Part shown: piece after piece, positions 31,633-40,543 of the stretch | Layout: every line of letters starts with the position of its first letter | Numbering within the stretch: position 1 is the stretch's first letter | Source: Kordiimonadales bacterium IMCC3096 | GTDB lineage: Bacteria; Pseudomonadota; Alphaproteobacteria; Minwuiales; Minwuiaceae | NCBI GenBank assembly: GCA_016865035.1 | Contig: CP018227.1 | Location: forward strand, 2,137,501 to 2,201,500 | Length of the DNA: 64,000 nt | Direction of reading: 5' to 3' | The notes under the pieces: model-generated | What the model was told of the DNA's origin: nothing | Database searches by the model: none | Seen by the model: only the letters and a program-made list of their open reading frames with translations | Program-made: the position numbers and the translations under genes

Positions 31633-34074
31633 ATGCAGACCGATGACCTTGTGGTTTCCCCTGAACAGCTCCGTCAGGTGACGGAGCCGGCCAGTCTTGG
31701 ATTCTCGACAACGGCAGAGCTGTCCGATGTGGCCCAGAACATCACGCAGGAACGGGCGATCGAAGCGGTCAGCTTCGGCGTCGGCATCCCGTCCCAGGGC
31801 TATAATGTCTTCGTCATGGGTGGCCCCGGTCATGGTCGTCACCGGATCGTCTCCAGCATCCTGAAGCCGCTTGCGGCGGAACGGCCCACGCCGCCGGACT
31901 GGTGTTACGTCCACAACTTCCGGAATCCGCACAAGCCGCGCGCCATCAGGCTTCCCCCGGGCCGTGGCCTGCGTCTGAAGGAAGACATGGACACGCTGGT
32001 GAACGAGCTCAGCGCGGCCATTCCGGGCGCTTTCGAGGGGGATGACTATCAGGCGCGCCGCCGCGCGCTGGACGAGGCAATGCAGTCGAGGCAGCAGGAG
32101 CTGTTTGCCGCGATCCATGAGGATGCGGAGAAATCCGGCGTGGCGCTGATCCGCACACCCATGGGTTTCACCTTCGCGCCGGCGAAGGACGGCGAAGTGC
32201 TGACGCCTGAGGCGTTTCGCGGCCTGGATCAGGCGGAACAGGCGCGGTTCCAGTCGGAAATCGAGCGTCTGCAGGGCCTGCTGAAGAATATCGTCGTGCA
32301 GATTCCGGCGCTGGAGAAGGAGCACCGCGAGAAGGTCCGCGAGCTCGAGAGGGAAGTCACCCGCTTTGCCGTCGGCCATCTGACGGACGAGCTGGAGAAG
32401 GCCTACGCCGATCTGCCGGAGGTGGCTGCCCACATCAATGCGGTCGAGGCGGATGTCGTGGAGAATGCCGCCCAGTTCCTGCGTCCCGCCCCGTCACAGA
32501 ACGCGCCGGGTGAAGCGGAAGCCAGCCCGGAGGCGGCGCGCAGCGCGGTGCAGCGGCGATACCGCGCGAACCTGATCGTCAACAATGCCGAGTCCACCGG
32601 CGCGCCCATCGTCGCGGAAGGATTCCCGTCGCATGGCAATGTCTTTGGCCGGATCGAGCATATTGCCCAGTTCGGTGCGCTGGCCACCGACTTCAACCTC
32701 ATCCTCGGTGGCGCGCTGCATCGGGCCAACGGTGGCTATCTGGTGCTCGACGCCCGCCAGATCCTGACCCAGCCCTTTGCCTGGGATCAGCTGAAACGGG
32801 CGCTGCGTTCGCGGGAGATCCGGATCGAATCGATCGCGCAGTCGATGGGCATGATCTCCACGGTCACGCTGGACCCGGAACCGATTCCGCTGGAAACGAA
32901 GATCGTGCTGATCGGTGACCGGCAACTCTATTACCTGCTGTCGGTGCACGACCCCGAGTTCCCGGAGCTGTTCAAGATCGCGGCGGATATCGAGGATCAG
33001 GTTCCGCGCCAGCCGGAAACGGCTCTCCAGCTTGCCGCCATCATTTCCACGGCATCGCGCAACGAGGGGCTGCTGCCTCTCGACAGCGCTGCCGTCGCTG
33101 CAATCCTGGACCATGCCATTCGCAAGGCAGGGGACGCGGAGCGTTTCTCGACACAGGTTGGCGACCTGATCGATCTGGCGCGGGAGGCCAGTCATCTGGC
33201 TGCGGCCGGAGGGGCGTCCGTTGTGTCCGCCGACAGTGTGACCGCTGCTCTGGACGCCCGTATCCGTCGGGGCAGCCGGGTCCGCGACCTGATCTACGAG
33301 CGCATTGCGCAGGACGTCGTGCTGGTGGATGTCGCGGGCAGCGCCGTGGGGCAGGTCAACGGCCTGTCGGTTCTGCAGGCGGGGTCTCTCGCCTTCGGTC
33401 AGCCGAGCCGGATCACGGCGCGTGTGCGCACGGGCCGTGGCGGCGTCCTGGATATCGAACGGGAGGCGAAGCTTGGCGGTGCGCTGCACACGAAGGGCGT
33501 GATGATCCTGCAGGGCTTCGTTGCCCAGCACTATCTGCCCGACAGGCCGCTGACCCTCTCCGCCAGTCTGGTGTTCGAACAGTCCTACGGCGGGGTGGAC
33601 GGGGACAGCGCCTCCATGGCGGAACTCTGTGCGCTGCTGTCCGCCATCAGTGGTGTCCCGATCCGTCAGGATCTCGCGATGACCGGTTCGGTGAACCAGC
33701 ATGGTGTCTCCCAGGCCATCGGCGGCGTGAACGAGAAGATCGAGGGTTTCTTCGACATCTGCCGCGAAGGTGGGCTGTCCGGCAGCCAGGGCGTGATCAT
33801 TCCGCGGTCGAATGTCAGGCATCTGATGTTGCGGGAGGATGTGGTCGCGGCGGCACGGGAAGGGACATTCCGGATACATGCGGTCAGCAACGTCGATGAG
33901 GCGCTGTCGCTGTTGACCGGCATGGCAACAGGCCCGCGCGGGGCGGACGGCAGCTTTGCCGAGGGCACCATTCATCGCCTGGTCGAGGACAGGCTGACGG
34001 CCTTCGCGAAGGCGTCGAAGGCGGCATCGTCGGACGCGGGTCGTGATCCCGACCCGCCGGAGGGGGCGGGATGA
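31633..34074 (+). CDS. Lon-family (AAA_32/S16) ATP-dependent protease
   Basis: The 813-residue protein has a degenerate nucleotide loop GGPGHGRH (residues 63-70, Arg where Lys is usual, as in this family), a long coiled-coil insert (~190-290) and a second AAA region (ILGGALHRANGGYLVLDAR). The Lon peptidase domain has catalytic Ser659 in DGDSAS and Lys702 in GGVNEKIEGF, 43 residues apart as in Lon. It resembles the LonB/LonC-like 'AAA_32' proteases rather than housekeeping Lon. The FNR-type promoter and the following universal stress gene (ATGA overlap) suggest protein quality control under low oxygen. Confidence 0.85.
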   Translation: MQTDDLVVSPEQLRQVTEPASLGFSTTAELSDVAQNITQERAIEAVSFGVGIPSQGYNVFVMGGPGHGRHRIVSSILKPLAAERPTPPDWCYVHNFRNPHKPRAIRLPPGRGLRLKEDMDTLVNELSAAIPGAFEGDDYQARRRALDEAMQSRQQELFAAIHEDAEKSGVALIRTPMGFTFAPAKDGEVLTPEAFRGLDQAEQARFQSEIERLQGLLKNIVVQIPALEKEHREKVRELEREVTRFAVGHLTDELEKAYADLPEVAAHINAVEADVVENAAQFLRPAPSQNAPGEAEASPEAARSAVQRRYRANLIVNNAESTGAPIVAEGFPSHGNVFGRIEHIAQFGALATDFNLILGGALHRANGGYLVLDARQILTQPFAWDQLKRALRSREIRIESIAQSMGMISTVTLDPEPIPLETKIVLIGDRQLYYLLSVHDPEFPELFKIAADIEDQVPRQPETALQLAAIISTASRNEGLLPLDSAAVAAILDHAIRKAGDAERFSTQVGDLIDLAREASHLAAAGGASVVSADSVTAALDARIRRGSRVRDLIYERIAQDVVLVDVAGSAVGQVNGLSVLQAGSLAFGQPSRITARVRTGRGGVLDIEREAKLGGALHTKGVMILQGFVAQHYLPDRPLTLSASLVFEQSYGGVDGDSASMAELCALLSAISGVPIRQDLAMTGSVNQHGVSQAIGGVNEKIEGFFDICREGGLSGSQGVIIPRSNVRHLMLREDVVAAAREGTFRIHAVSNVDEALSLLTGMATGPRGADGSFAEGTIHRLVEDRLTAFAKASKAASSDAGRDPDPPEGAG

Positions 34075-34874
34075 CGGCAGGCTTCGCGATCCGCCGGATG
34101 CTCTTGGCCCTGGACCTCTCCCCGGCAGCGCGTTCCATGCTGCCCGAGGCCCTGCGGCTGGCAAACCGGCTGAATGCCGAGGCGGAAGGTCTGTTTGTCG
34201 AGGACTCCCGCATGGTGAATGTCCTGGCGGGGGAGGGGCTGCCCGCGCGGCACGTGAGCACGGTGACGGGACTTTCCGAGACGCTGGACGCCCGGGCGAT
34301 GGATGCCGCCTTGCGGGCGCAGTCGGCGCTGCTCGCGCGCCACGTATCGGCCACTGCGGCGGCGCTCCGGTGTCATTGCGAGCTGCGGACGGTGCGCGGA
34401 ATCGTGGCTGAGACGCTTGTATCGCAGGCGGATCAGGATGACCTGCTGGTGCTGTCGCGCCGTCCCGGACATGTGGGGGCGACGCTTGCCGCGACCATCC
34501 GCCGGATGTCCGCCCCCGTCCTGGTGCTGCCGCCGGGCGAGAGCGTCGGGCAGGGGCGCATCGTCGTGGTCGCCGACAGTGCCGGATTTCTTGCCCGTGG
34601 TCTGGCCGCCGCCCGGTGGTTCAAGGGGGACAGTGACCGCGTGGTGGAGGTCCTTTCCGGTGCGGCCGTCACACCCGCCGAAGCCGAGAGCCAGTTGCGG
34701 TCGTTTGATCTTCCTGCCCGGATTACCGCCGCCGTCCAGACAGCGGACCTCATCCAGCAGATCCGCTCGGATGCCGGGCTTGTCATCGTCTCGCCGCAGA
34801 ACGGGGCACTGGCCGGGCCGAACCTGGCTGCATTCCTCGCGTCGGCACACATGCCTGTTCTGCTGATGCGATAG
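34071..34874 (+). CDS. universal stress protein family protein
   Basis: The 267-residue protein has an N-terminal UspA-like fold: RRMLLALDLSPAARSMLPEALRLA, then DDLLVLSRRPGHVGATLAATIRRMSAPVLVLPPG. The last part is the position where ATP-binding Usp proteins carry G-2x-G-9x-G(S/T). A second, more divergent half continues (RIVVVADSAGFLARGLAAAR). Start 34071 overlaps the protease stop as ATGA, so synthesis is coupled. It probably belongs to the FNR/FixK-controlled unit. Confidence 0.75.
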   Translation: MTAGFAIRRMLLALDLSPAARSMLPEALRLANRLNAEAEGLFVEDSRMVNVLAGEGLPARHVSTVTGLSETLDARAMDAALRAQSALLARHVSATAAALRCHCELRTVRGIVAETLVSQADQDDLLVLSRRPGHVGATLAATIRRMSAPVLVLPPGESVGQGRIVVVADSAGFLARGLAAARWFKGDSDRVVEVLSGAAVTPAEAESQLRSFDLPARITAAVQTADLIQQIRSDAGLVIVSPQNGALAGPNLAAFLASAHMPVLLMR

Positions 34875-34938
34875 CGCCATCCGCTGCCCGATTGCTGCGT
34901 CTCTCCGTTTCTCCCCGGTTCCCTGAAAGGACGCCACC

Positions 34939-36126
34939 ATGGCCCTTCATCGCCGCGTCGGACTGAGCCTGCTGATCCTCTACGGCGTCGGCGTCATGGT
35001 CGGCGCCGGAATCTATGTGCTGGTGGGCAAGGTCGCGGGCGTGGCGGGCGCGCTGACCCCGCTTTCTTTCGTTGTCGCGGGCGTGGCAGCGGCGCTCTCG
35101 GCGCTTTCTTTTGCCGAGCTTTCGGCCCGGATACCGGAAAGCGCGGGGGAGGCCGCCTATGTCCGCACCGCCTTCGGTATCGGGTGGTTCGGTGACTGTG
35201 TCGGTGTGGCGGTTGCCTGTGTCGGCGTGATCTCGGCGGCAGCGATCCTGAAGGGTGGGGTTGGCTATCTTGCCGCGCTTGTCGACTTGCCGAGATTCTG
35301 GCTCGAGATCCTTGTCGGCCTCTTGCTGGGCTGCATCGCCCTTGTCGGCGTGCTGGAGTCCCTGGTGTTTGCCGCGATTCTCACCCTCATCGAGATTGTC
35401 GGCCTGCTGCTGATCGTCGGGGCGGGTTTCAGTGCCGAACCGGTGACACCCCTGGCAGACATGGTGGACCTGGGTTCCCTGCTGCACGGCGGCGGTCCGA
35501 TGCTGCTCGCCGCGGCACTGCTGGCCTTCTTCGCCTTCATCGGTTTCGAGGACATGGTCAACCTGGCGGAGGAAACCATCGACCCTGTCCGGACCATGCC
35601 GCGCGGCATCGTCGGCGCGATCATGATCACCACCCTGCTCTACGTGCTTGTCGCGGTCGCTGCGATCCGGGCCGTCGACATGCAGCAACTGGCGCAGAGC
35701 GAACGCCCGCTGGCCCTGGTGTTCGAGAAGGGAACAGGCTGGTCACCGGACACGATCATCGTGATCGCGATCTTCGCCACACTGAACGGCGTGCTGGCCC
35801 AGATCGTCATGGCCGCCCGCGTGCTGTATGGCCTGGGCCGCCGGAACCGCCTGTTCACCTGGGCCCATGCCACCAGTGACCGGCTGGGAACACCTGTCGC
35901 GGCGACCGTCGCCGTGACCCTGATCGTTGTCGTCCTGGCATTGAGTGCCCCCATCGAGAAACTGGCCCAGGTAACGACCTACATCCTGCTGTGCATCTTT
36001 ATCGTCGTGAACCTCGCCCTGCTTGCGCTGAAGCGGCGCGTGCCGACGCCTGCGGGCGCGCCCGATGTCCACCGGACTGTGCCGATGATCGCCATCCTGC
36101 TCTCGCTGGTCCTGCTGTTCGCGTGA
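34939..36126 (+). CDS. APC-superfamily amino acid permease
   Basis: The 395-residue inner-membrane protein has about eleven hydrophobic helices. The APC motif at the start reads LLILYGVGVMVGAGIYVLVG (unwound TM1 with GAG). Later come FAELSARIPESAGEAAYVRTAF and FFAFIGFEDMVNLAEET (TM6-like region). Its substrate is likely an amino acid or amine. It follows the stress protein by 64 bases in the same direction, with AAGGA before the ATG, and may share the anaerobic promoter. Confidence 0.85.
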   Translation: MALHRRVGLSLLILYGVGVMVGAGIYVLVGKVAGVAGALTPLSFVVAGVAAALSALSFAELSARIPESAGEAAYVRTAFGIGWFGDCVGVAVACVGVISAAAILKGGVGYLAALVDLPRFWLEILVGLLLGCIALVGVLESLVFAAILTLIEIVGLLLIVGAGFSAEPVTPLADMVDLGSLLHGGGPMLLAAALLAFFAFIGFEDMVNLAEETIDPVRTMPRGIVGAIMITTLLYVLVAVAAIRAVDMQQLAQSERPLALVFEKGTGWSPDTIIVIAIFATLNGVLAQIVMAARVLYGLGRRNRLFTWAHATSDRLGTPVAATVAVTLIVVVLALSAPIEKLAQVTTYILLCIFIVVNLALLALKRRVPTPAGAPDVHRTVPMIAILLSLVLLFA

Positions 36127-36228
36127 TCGACTGTCCCGTGGTCCTGACGGAAAGTGGTATTCTGCAGGATGGTTTTGTTCAATAAGGTGTCGGAAACGAC
36201 GGCAATGCATCCTGCGGAAGAGGTCACG

Positions 36229-36744
36229 ATGGCGGTCAGAGAACCCACCGACGAACCGGCAGCTTCATCGGGGCCTTCGGCGCAGTCACCGCAGTTCCGG
36301 ATCGGGTTTCTGGTGCATGACGTTTCCCGCATGCGGCGGACGCTGTTCGATCAGGAGATGAAGCCGCTTGGCATCACCCGTTCCCAGTGGTGGGTGCTGG
36401 CGCAACTGTCGCGCAGTCTCGGCACCGAGGGGGCTGAGGCCGGGATGCCCCAGACGAAGCTGGCGCGCATCCTGGACATGGGCAAGGCGCCGATGACCGG
36501 GCTGATCGACCGGCTGGAGGCCAGCGGCTTTGTCGAACGCCGCCCCGACAGCCGTGACCGCCGCGCGAAACGGATCGTCGTCACGGCACGGGGGCAGGGC
36601 GTGCTGGACCAGATGGCGACGGTCGGTCACCGCCTGAACCACACGGTCCTGGACGGCCTGTCGGACGAGGACATCGCCACCGCCGAGAGGGTGCTGGGCC
36701 GGATGAAGGACAATATCCGGGGCATTCTCGACGGCGACGACTGA
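36229..36744 (+). CDS. MarR-family transcriptional regulator
   Basis: The 171-residue protein has a winged helix: RSQWWVLAQLSRS, TKLARILDMGKAPMTGLIDRLEASGFVERRPDSRDRRAKRI (recognition helix and wing with the conserved DxRxR) and a C-terminal dimerisation helix. It probably responds to an aromatic or fatty-acid-like ligand and controls the convergent SDR or nearby catabolic genes. Start 36229 has AGAGG six bases upstream; 36205 and 36169 are other in-frame ATGs. Confidence 0.85.
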   Translation: MAVREPTDEPAASSGPSAQSPQFRIGFLVHDVSRMRRTLFDQEMKPLGITRSQWWVLAQLSRSLGTEGAEAGMPQTKLARILDMGKAPMTGLIDRLEASGFVERRPDSRDRRAKRIVVTARGQGVLDQMATVGHRLNHTVLDGLSDEDIATAERVLGRMKDNIRGILDGDD

Positions 36745-36766
36745 TGTTCCTGCGGTGCGGCCCCGG

Positions 36767-37666
36767 TCAGGGATCCAGTTCGACACCGATATCGATGCCT
36801 GCGTTGGGGCGTGACTTCGCAATGGCGTCCCGCATGCTGTCATTGATGGTGGTCGGGTCCAGCGATGCGGGTGCTGTTGCGCCATGCTGCCAGCTTTCCG
36901 CCACCGTGAAGCCATAGCCCCAGGCTTCGAACACGCGCCCGCTGACGCCTGCCGACTGCGTACTGGCCAGCCAGGTCACGAGCGACGAGACCCACTCCGG
37001 CCGCCGTTTGTCCAACTGCTCCTCCGTCCATTCACGCAGGCCTTCGGTCATGCGCGTGGTGGCACGCGGCGCGATGGCATTGACGGTGACGCCATAGCGC
37101 TGCAGCTCCCGCGCCGCGACGATGGAGAAGGTGGCGATGCCGGCCTTGGCGGCGGCGTAGTTGGTCTGGCCGATGTTGCAGTAGAGGCCGGAGTGGGAGG
37201 TGGTGTTGATGACCCGCGCCTCCGGGCTGCCGCCCTGCTTGCTGATCATGCGCCAGTGGTTGGCGGCATGGTGGGTGACGGCGAAGGTCGACTTCATGTG
37301 CACGCGGACGACCGAGTCCCACTCGTCCTCCGTCATGTTCACCATCATGCGGTCGCGCAGGATACCGGCATTGTTGATGATGACATTGACGTCGCCGAAG
37401 GTATCGATGGCCTTGCGCACCACGCCCTGGGCGCCGTCCCAGGTGGCAACGTCGCTGTGGTCGGCCACTGCCTCGCCACCCGCCGCGCGGATGTCCGCCA
37501 CCACCTCGTCCGCCGGTGTCGCATCCTCCCCGATGCCGCTCGCGGCGGAGCCGAGGTCATTGACGACTACCTTTGCCCCATGCTCGGCCAGCATCAGCGC
37601 ATGGCTGCGCCCCAGTCCCCGTCCCGCGCCCGTGACGATCGCCACGCGTCCTTCACAAAGTTTCAT
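36767..37666 (-). CDS. short-chain dehydrogenase/reductase, multifunctional-protein-2 type
   Basis: The 299-residue SDR has the NAD(P) motif TGAGRGLGRSHA, NNAGILRDR, the catalytic Ser in NTTSHSGL and Tyr/Lys in YAAAKAG. The extended C-terminal part (AWGYGFTVAESWQHG) resembles SDRs of the 3-hydroxyacyl-CoA dehydrogenase / 17beta-HSD4 group. It likely oxidises a 3-hydroxyacyl-CoA or steroid-like alcohol. It is divergent from the hydrolase at 37798 across a 131-bp gap. Confidence 0.85.
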   Translation of the reverse strand: MKLCEGRVAIVTGAGRGLGRSHALMLAEHGAKVVVNDLGSAASGIGEDATPADEVVADIRAAGGEAVADHSDVATWDGAQGVVRKAIDTFGDVNVIINNAGILRDRMMVNMTEDEWDSVVRVHMKSTFAVTHHAANHWRMISKQGGSPEARVINTTSHSGLYCNIGQTNYAAAKAGIATFSIVAARELQRYGVTVNAIAPRATTRMTEGLREWTEEQLDKRRPEWVSSLVTWLASTQSAGVSGRVFEAWGYGFTVAESWQHGATAPASLDPTTINDSMRDAIAKSRPNAGIDIGVELDP

Positions 37667-37797
37667 CGATCTCTCTCCCCTGTTGCTGTGCCGACTCGCC
37701 GTGACACTACATGACCTAGATTATAGTATTCCAGGTGACCATATTCACGTGTCGGCTGCGCCGTATGCAAGGCTTCGACCGTCAGGGGAGGGGAATC

Positions 37798-38694
37798 ATG
37801 AGTGAACTGAGCGATCTGATCGCATTCCTGGAGCAGCAGCCGCCGGCCCATACAGTCTCGCTGGCGGAACGCCGGGCGCTCTACGACCGGGCGGAGAAGG
37901 CCTTTGCACTGCCCGACGGTGTCACTGTCAGTGACTGGTCCTGCGGGGAACTGGCGGGCGAGCTGCTTCAGGTCTCGGGCGCGGCTGCGGACCGGATGAT
38001 CGTCTATCTGCACGGCGGCGGGTATGGCATCGGCTCCCCGCGCTCCCACCGCCACCTTGCCGCCGCGATCGGCGTCGCCGCCCGTTCGGATGTGCTGGTG
38101 CCGGACTATCGTCTGGCCCCTGAGCATCCCTTCCCCGCAGCGCTGCTTGATGCCTGCGCTGCGGTCGAACAGATACGACTCGAACGGCCTGCGGCGAAGG
38201 TATGTGTCATGGGGGATTCCGCAGGCGGTGGCCTGACAGTCGCGGCGCTGACAGCCCTTTGCGACCGGGGCGGGGTTGCACCCGTCGCCGGTGTCTGTCT
38301 GTCCCCCTGGGTGGATCTGGATGTCGCGGCAGGATCCGATGTCGCGAAGGCGACCGCCGACGATCCGCTGATCGATTTCAAGGATATCGCCGGTTATGCC
38401 GCCGCTTACGTGGGTGGCGCGGCGCTGGACGATCCGGGCGCTTCACCCATCCACGCGGATCTTTCCGGTCTGCCGCCGTTGCTGGTTCAGGCCAGCAATG
38501 CGGAGGCCTTGCGCTTCGATACCCTGCGGCTGGCGGAGCGGGCGCAGGCAGCGGGTGCGGATGTCACCCTGCAGATGACGGACGGCGTGCCGCATGTCTG
38601 GCACTGGTTCTGGCCGCGACTGGAGATCGCGCGCCAGTCGATCAGTCAGATCGGAACATGGCTGGAACCGCATTGGCAGGGGGCGGCCGGATGA
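37798..38694 (+). CDS. alpha/beta hydrolase, hormone-sensitive-lipase type
   Basis: The 298-residue esterase has the oxyanion motif YLHGGGYGIG, the nucleophile elbow MGDSAGGGL and a His in GVPHVWHWF that completes the triad. ATG 37798 follows GGGGAGGGGA. It probably hydrolyses a short acyl ester or lactone. Its stop overlaps the start of a 42-codon SDR-like remnant as ATGA. It shares the HSL architecture with the hydrolase at 6636. Confidence 0.85.
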   Translation: MSELSDLIAFLEQQPPAHTVSLAERRALYDRAEKAFALPDGVTVSDWSCGELAGELLQVSGAAADRMIVYLHGGGYGIGSPRSHRHLAAAIGVAARSDVLVPDYRLAPEHPFPAALLDACAAVEQIRLERPAAKVCVMGDSAGGGLTVAALTALCDRGGVAPVAGVCLSPWVDLDVAAGSDVAKATADDPLIDFKDIAGYAAAYVGGAALDDPGASPIHADLSGLPPLLVQASNAEALRFDTLRLAERAQAAGADVTLQMTDGVPHVWHWFWPRLEIARQSISQIGTWLEPHWQGAAG

Positions 38695-38819
38695 CCACGG
38701 CCCGACACATTCTCGGCGACCCGGCATGGTCAGGCGGTGCCGCGCTGTTCCTGTTCTCGGCCCGCGCGCGCTACGTCACGGGCCAGACACTCTCTGCTGA
38801 CGGCGGCGGGCAGGTCTGA
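38691..38819 (+). pseudogene. SDR C-terminal remnant, 42 codons
   Basis: This short open frame begins at an ATG that overlaps the hydrolase stop and encodes the last part of an SDR, including SARARYVTGQTLSADGGG. That segment is the conserved C-terminal 'yvtGq.l.vDGG' strand, which also occurs in the complete SDR at 40544-41362. The nucleotide-binding and catalytic parts are absent. The start and coupling would allow expression, but no SDR activity is possible. Confidence 0.7.
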
Positions 38820-38834
38820 GCCGACGCCGGGTCG

Positions 38835-39923
38835 CTATGCGACCCGATATTTCGCCAGCACGTCCGGGTCGGGCTCGAAGCCGATGCCGGGGCGGTCGGG
38901 AACAGTGATGCTGCCATCGACCGGCGTCGGGATGGTCGGGTCGATGAAGGCTTCGGGCTGGATCCAGAAGAATTCGAACAGTTCCGCGTTCGGTTTCGCT
39001 GCCATGACCTGCAGGGTGGCCCAGTACCCCGGCCCGAAATAGGGCGAATGCGGCATGACGCGCTTGCCCGCCTCGGCTGCCGCATCGCAGATCGCCACGG
39101 CCTCCGACACGCCGCCGACCTTGGTGACAGACGGCTGGACGAAGTCGAGCTTCGGGATGGTGCGGCGGAATTCGGTCAGGGTGCAGGCGTTCTCGCCGCT
39201 GGCGATGGAGACGCCATACTGATCCTGCAGTGCGCCCAGGGTCTCCGCATCGTCAGGCGGAAACACCGGCTCCTCGACCCAGTAGAGGCCGAGGCGCTGC
39301 ATCTCCGGCATCATCCGGTGCGCTTCCTCCAGCGACCAGTTGCAGTTCACGTCGGTGGTGACACGAACCCCGCTGCCCGCCGCCGCGACACCGGCTTCGA
39401 TGCAGTCCAGCGCGATCTCGTGCAGTTTCACGGTCCGGAACCCCCGCGCGACCACATCCGCCGTGAATTCCGCCACCTGTCCGGGATTGCCGTAGCGTAC
39501 CAGGCTGGCATAGGCCGGGATCGACGGGCGCGGGCTGTCCGACAGCAGGTGGGCCAGCGACACCCCTTGCTGCTTCGCCGCGATGTCCCACAGCGCGGTA
39601 TCGACCGCGGATATGGCAAAGATGGTGATGCCATAGCGGCCATGCAGGTGCAGCCGCTTCTGAAGCAGGTGGTTGAAGGCCGGAATGTCATCGATTTCCG
39701 CGCCCACGACATGCGGCAGTACCATGTCCTGCAATGCGGCGATGGTGGCCCCGACGCAATGGTAGGCGAAGCCGTCGCCCCAGCCGACGGTGCCATCCTC
39801 GGTCGTGAGTTTCAGCAGGGCGACATCCAGATGCGTCCATTGCTGCGGCATCAGGCCGACCCCGGAACTGCCATCGGTGAAGGGGATCGACAGGCGGATG
39901 ATCTCGGCGGAACGGATCTTCAT
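38835..39923 (-). CDS. mandelate racemase/muconate lactonizing enzyme-family protein
   Basis: The 362-residue enolase-superfamily enzyme has a capping domain with PFTDGSSGVGLMP, the barrel lysine region FRTVKLHEIAL, metal ligands in TTDVNCNW and YWVEEPVFPPDD, then SIASGENACT, and a late HSPYFGPGYW. It acts by alpha-proton abstraction from a carboxylate; whether the reaction is racemisation, dehydration or cycloisomerisation is not clear. It is unlike the paralogue at 28522 in its KLHE motif. It sits 35 bases after the carboxymuconolactone decarboxylase-like gene on the same strand. Confidence 0.85.
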   Translation of the reverse strand: MKIRSAEIIRLSIPFTDGSSGVGLMPQQWTHLDVALLKLTTEDGTVGWGDGFAYHCVGATIAALQDMVLPHVVGAEIDDIPAFNHLLQKRLHLHGRYGITIFAISAVDTALWDIAAKQQGVSLAHLLSDSPRPSIPAYASLVRYGNPGQVAEFTADVVARGFRTVKLHEIALDCIEAGVAAAGSGVRVTTDVNCNWSLEEAHRMMPEMQRLGLYWVEEPVFPPDDAETLGALQDQYGVSIASGENACTLTEFRRTIPKLDFVQPSVTKVGGVSEAVAICDAAAEAGKRVMPHSPYFGPGYWATLQVMAAKPNAELFEFFWIQPEAFIDPTIPTPVDGSITVPDRPGIGFEPDPDVLAKYRVA

Positions 39924-39958
39924 GGGCTGCTCCTTCCCTCGGTCAGGCAGTCAGGCGC

Positions 39959-40510
39959 TCAGTCGGTCGGAAACGGAAAGCGGTCGAGGTACTGCTGGTA
40001 TTCCGGCTCCACATCGATCTCCAGGCTGGCGAGCATGCGGACGACGCCATTGTAGAAGGCAATGGCCAGAAACAGCTCGATGATCATGTCCTCGGCGAAA
40101 TACTGTTTCAGTTCGTCGAAGGTCCGGGAACTGGCACCGCCGTCCAGCGTCATCTCCCGCGCCGCGCGCAGGACCAGTCGGGCCAGGGGTTCCAGCGCGG
40201 TATCCTCCCCGTTGGTCTCCGCGATCATTGCGGCGATATCCGCGTCACTGACGCCGAAGTCCGCACCGATCTTGATGTGGTGGGAGAATTCATAGGGCGA
40301 GCGGGCGAGGTAGCCGACCTGCAGGATGGCCAGCTCCCGCAACCGTCCATCCAGGCCGCTGCCGAACCTGATATGCCGTCCCAGATGGCTGAAGGCGCGT
40401 GCGGCCTTCGGATTGTGGGCCAGCGCCCGGAACAGGTTGATGTCACGATCCAGCAGCGGCTTGTCCGCCTCCGCCAGGTCGTCCTTCGTCAGATATTTCA
40501 CGCGAGCCAT
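39959..40510 (-). CDS. carboxymuconolactone decarboxylase (CMD)-family protein
   Basis: The 183-residue helical protein has the CMD/AhpD fold pattern: LGRHIRFGSGLDGRLRELAILQVGYLARSPYEFSHH and FAEDMIIELFLAIAFYNGVVRML. The redox CxxC of AhpD is absent. The YEFSHH motif with Glu and His instead suits the decarboxylase/lactonase-like branch. A role in the degradation of a cyclic carboxylate, together with the adjacent enolase-superfamily enzyme, is an inference from context. Confidence 0.8.
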   Translation of the reverse strand: MARVKYLTKDDLAEADKPLLDRDINLFRALAHNPKAARAFSHLGRHIRFGSGLDGRLRELAILQVGYLARSPYEFSHHIKIGADFGVSDADIAAMIAETNGEDTALEPLARLVLRAAREMTLDGGASSRTFDELKQYFAEDMIIELFLAIAFYNGVVRMLASLEIDVEPEYQQYLDRFPFPTD

Positions 40511-40543
40511 GTCCGTTGTCCTCCCCCTTGCATGTGGTCTTGC

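Noticed and set aside
37684-37797. TGACCT ... AGGTGA inverted repeat between the SDR and hydrolase genes
   Set aside because: Short arms with a mismatch and a wide spacer; not better than chance.
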